Source: Corylus avellana (taxonomy: Eukaryota > Streptophyta > Magnoliopsida > Fagales > Betulaceae). Taken from it: a stretch of DNA of 64,000 bases. Positions 60,843-64,000 of this stretch are shown here, piece after piece. The translations under genes were made by a program, and so were the position numbers. The notes under the pieces are model-generated. The model was not told the origin of the DNA. It saw only the letters and a program-made list of their open reading frames with translations, and did no database searches. Position 1 is the first letter of the stretch. Each line of letters begins with the position of its first letter. The stretch spans positions 9,053,608 through 9,117,607 of the forward strand of contig NC_081544.1 in NCBI RefSeq assembly GCF_901000735.1, given 5' to 3'.

Positions 60843-62045
60843 CTTGGGTTGATGAATGGCTGTTGCCTTTGATGAGTTTAGCTTTTTATTAGATACGAAA
60901 TTGTTAGGTAAATATTATTACGACAAGTGGAGTTGTAGAAGCCACTGGTGATAAAGATGAGGGTTAGTATCCCCATGTTTGCACGTGCCATTGTGCTCGG
61001 AGCCAAAAGTGGGCCAGAGGTACATTTGAGAAGGATACAACTTTTCGTTTATTTATTTAATTAATATATAAATAAGAAATTCTCTATAATAACTCTTAAT
61101 GTCTCTTATTTCACTTTAAGAATGACGTGATTTTTAAAATTATCATTAAATTTATAATTAATTATTATTAAATTTTGATTAAATAGTAGGTAGTTTAATT
61201 GGGTGTGGACCATGCCTTATGAAGTGAAGGTTATTAGTTCGAATCTCTTTCCTCTTCTTGTGTGAATATGTCAAAAAAAAAAAAGTTGGAAGTGACCTTT
61301 TTTTTTTAAAAAAAAAAAAAAAAATTTGAAACTTACATTGATAAAATTTCATGAGCATAAAGCTTTTATAACACAGAGCATATAGCTCTGAAAAATCATA
61401 GTCAACCGCTAACCCATGTACAATTACATTTAAGAATCAGATCTATTTCGTGCCGACTAAATTTAGGGTATGGGTAGCTCAAATATAAAACAAAAATAAA
61501 AAACAACTAGAAACTAAAAATCCGACCATGAGAGTTAGACTCCATACCTATCTACTCCATCCTCAACCCGAAGGCCAAGACAACAAATCTAACCTTATTG
61601 TTACCTAAAATACTATAAATTTATAATTATTTTTCGTCACATTTTGCAAAATATCGAAAAATTAGTCACCTTTTTTTGTCTTTGTAAAGTAACCAACGAC
61701 AATGGATAAGGTAAACAAAAGAAGTCACACGCTTTTGCAATATGTCGTAAAATTATCCACTTTTTTCGTCCTTTTAAGCCTTTTTTAAGCCTAAAACACC
61801 CCCCCACCCCACAAAACATGTCACTAAACCTAGTTTCTTATATTTTTAAGTGAATTTGTAACTATCCCTCTTATGGTCTATTTGTGTCCATAACCCTCTA
61901 ATTAGAAAAAGAAAAATTCAATACTTAGGGAAAATGGAAAACCCGGACTTTATTGAAAAGAAAAACTAATTAAAAAAGAAACAGATACATAAATAAAATA
62001 AACCAACACTAATAATGTCGGTGCGGCATCATGGAGACAACTAGT
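60843..62045. other. Promoter side of copy C and 3' flank of copy D
   Basis: 60843-61080 is the upstream region of copy C, sharing blocks with D (TTTAGCTTTTTATTAGATACGAAATT; ATATAAATAAGAAATTC). 61865-62045 matches the 3' flank of copy B. A SINE lies at 61185-61285. No other gene is seen. Confidence 0.65.
61185..61285 (+). mobile_element. Short tRNA-derived SINE, second family
   Basis: Perfect pol III A box TAGTTTAATTGG (61191-61202) and B box GTTCGAATC (61237-61245), 34 bp apart, followed by TATGTC and a 12-base A tail. It shares GACCATGCCTTATGAAGTGA-type sequence with the copy at 38629-38755. The target duplication is not clear. Confidence 0.72.
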
Positions 62046-63506
62046 TTAGGCAGGCAAGATTCGAAGATGATCCAAGCTGGTTTTGCCATCAAGCTGATTG
62101 CTTAGGTGCAGTTGCATGTAGTCCTGATACTTTATTCCAGTGTATGCAGGTCCATTGGTTTCACGGTGGACCAACTCCGGTGCCGGACTGACAATCGTGT
62201 CTAGCGATGGCGTAAAAAATGCGGCTATCGACATTCTTGTCGCTTTTTCATTCACAAATGCCCGATGTACGGCACTCTTGTACTTGCCGTTGCTCATAAT
62301 CTTGTGTCAAACAATTTTCCCATTAGAAAATTCCAAAGACAAAAAAAAAGGATAATAAATAAATTAATATAAAATGCATGATATGATTTGTGATGTACCT
62401 CCATTTGATCACCAATGTTAACGACGAATGCGTTGGGAGTGGAATTGACATTGACCCACTTGCTTTGATGCTGCACTTGAAGCCCAGAGATCCCATTTTG
62501 TATGAGGAGGGTCAATAGGCCGTGATCGGAATGCGGCGGCAACCCCATTGCTAGTTCCGGCTCCGGACAAGGCGGATACAAGTTTGTAATGAGGATTTGC
62601 AAACCCGATTCCAAATTCAAGGCGTTTTCTATGTAGGTGTCTCCCAATCCCAAGCTCATTGATATTCCTTTCAGCAATCCCTTAGATAATTCTCTGGTTC
62701 TTTTGGTGTACTCCAATGAAATCTCTCTGTTGTAACAAATACAAGAGAAAAAGAGGAAAGTTATGCAATTTTTATAGTAGATACAATAGATTATTCTCCA
62801 CTTTGAATAATTAACTACTCATGATCAGTAAATAAAGCTCATAAAAGTTCTATTATCCCCGTCAACATTAGTTATTACTATTAATTTAACTACCCAATGA
62901 TTCTGGACGGTTAATTGTAAAATATTCCAGAAATGAAATGTAATACCTGAAGGCAGGAGGCTTGGTTGGTGAATGAAATTGGGGATGCACGACGATCCTC
63001 AGAAAATCTCTCCAAAACAACACTTTATCCACCGAAGTATTAAAGCTGGTGCCGCACCTGATTGGGTCCAACAAATACTTCCCTCCATACTCCCGCTTCT
63101 CCTCCTCCGTCAGATTGAAAAATTCTCCACACGCGTCGGTCATCGCCTTCATCAGGCTCTCCGGCACACCGTGATTTATCACCTGATCATCATCCTAAGT
63201 AATTATCAACCTTAATACACATGCATGTACTACTTACTTAAACCATATATATATATATATATAGTGCATGCGTAATGCGTTTACCCTGAAGAAGCCCCAG
63301 TCTTGGCATGCTTTGCCGAGTTGATCGATGGTTTTGGATCGTTGATCAGGAGTACCGGAGGTGAGCAGAGAGAAGTCAACGATGGGGATTGAGTCCTCTG
63401 GGTCATCCGAAACTGGTTCATCATCTGGGCTCCGGGTGAAGGTGTAACTGGGAGGGATGGAGGTGAGACCAGTTGATTCAGCCACCAGTGCTTTGATGCT
63501 TATCAT
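62046..63506 (-). CDS. Fe(II)/2-oxoglutarate-dependent dioxygenase, copy D
   Basis: Four exons (63506-63285, 63182-62947, 62726-62399, 62300-62046) encode 346 residues; one extra codon (Val after KAL) lengthens exon 1. The iron ligands (HSDHGLLTLL, SAVHRAF) and the 2-oxoglutarate motif (TRMSIA) are present. Notable changes are WGFFR at the exon 1 border (Met in A and C), GDQMEV instead of GDHMEV, and FFTPSLDTI near the C-terminus. It is the most compact copy, with introns of about 100-220 bp and no TE inside, so it may be nearest the ancestral structure. The 3' flank matches copy B. A CACTA end lies about 250 bp upstream. The frame is intact. Confidence 0.92.
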
Positions 63507-63752
63507 CTTGGGTTGATGAATAGGGGATGCCTTCCAGTTTGATGAGGTTTAGCTTTTTATTAGATACGAAATTATTAGGTAAATATTATTTTTCGTATTT
63601 TATTACAACTAGTGGAGTTTAGAGTTGAGAAGGATATATAACTTTTCATTTATTTAATTAATTTATAAGTCCAAGGATAAATAACATCAATCATGAGAAG
63701 GATATAAATTTTCATTTATTTATTTAATTAATTAATATATAAATAAGAAATT

Positions 63753-64000
63753 CACTACTAAAAACAGGGTCGTCCTTGGTGTCGTTTCTTTTAGCATCGT
63801 TATGGAGAAAATATGCTAACATATCTATTTTGGTCGTATAATTATTTTTCTTGTCCGGTACGAAGTTGTTGAAAACTTTGCTCATATTAGTGTGGGGCCG
63901 GCCACATGTTGGATGTGCCATGTGGCCCCACACTAATTGATTAGTGGAAATAATCAATTAGTTTGCTAATTTAATAAGGGGAATAGAGTAATTGATTAGC
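63753..64000 (+). mobile_element. Left end of a CACTA (En/Spm-type) transposon, running off the window
   Basis: The sequence CACTACTAAAAACAGGGTCG is a typical CACTA terminus. Upstream homology between copies C and D (ATATAAATAAGAAATTC) breaks exactly here, as expected for an insertion. The rest lies outside the window, so the other end and the 3-bp target duplication cannot be checked. It includes a strong hairpin at about 63891-63934. Confidence 0.65.

Noticed and set aside
1..64000. tRNA, rRNA or other structural RNA genes
   Set aside because: The only paired A/B pol III boxes belong to A-tailed SINEs; no cloverleaf or rRNA-like sequence was recognised by eye.

Overview
This is nuclear DNA from a flowering plant. 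It has intron-containing genes with GT-AG borders, AT-rich non-coding DNA, and dense nested plant retroelements (Ty1/copia, Ty3/gypsy, L1-type LINE, SINEs) and DNA transposons (hAT, PIF/Harbinger-type, Mutator-type MITEs, a CACTA end). The gene families and repeat style fit a eudicot, perhaps a woody one; the order cannot be fixed from sequence alone. All genes recognised as functional lie on the minus strand.

Layout. 1-11.3 kb is gene-free: a TTA-flanked MITE, a short TSD-bounded Ty3-type element that has lost its reverse transcriptase and integrase, a 53-bp tandem repeat, and a 1.9-kb hAT element with subterminal GCGGTTA repeats. 11.3-16.5 kb is a three-exon glycosyltransferase family 61 gene whose large second intron carries one MITE nested in another. 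20.1-25.3 kb is a calcium-independent CDPK-like protein kinase (PEPKR2 type) with a spliced leader. 27.9-31.6 kb is a P-class pentatricopeptide repeat gene, probably mitochondrial, whose start codon appears to lie in a tiny 35-nt first exon. 31.9-38.1 kb is a decayed Ty1/copia element whose right LTR holds a SINE.

39-64 kb is the most structured part: a tandem array of four Fe(II)/2-oxoglutarate-dependent dioxygenase genes (copies A-D), all on the minus strand. A, C and D keep four exons, the HxD...H iron triad and the RxS motif, encoding 345, 345 and 346 residues. B is a pseudogene: a 5-bp frameshift in its last exon, a hAT insertion in an intron, and loss of exons 1, 2 and most of 3 at a junction with a Ty3 element. 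The 3' flanks pair A with C and B with D, so the array probably arose by duplication of a two-gene block. Between B and C lies a Ty3 element whose gag is split by a 5.6-kb LINE. A solo LTR sits 23 bp upstream of the start codon of copy A, and a CACTA terminus lies upstream of copy D.

The host genes do not form an obvious pathway apart from the dioxygenase cluster, which looks like a young specialised-metabolism family. The substrate cannot be read from the sequence. No novel defence-type or RNA-guided system was found; the noteworthy content is the duplication history and the nested insertions with datable boundaries.
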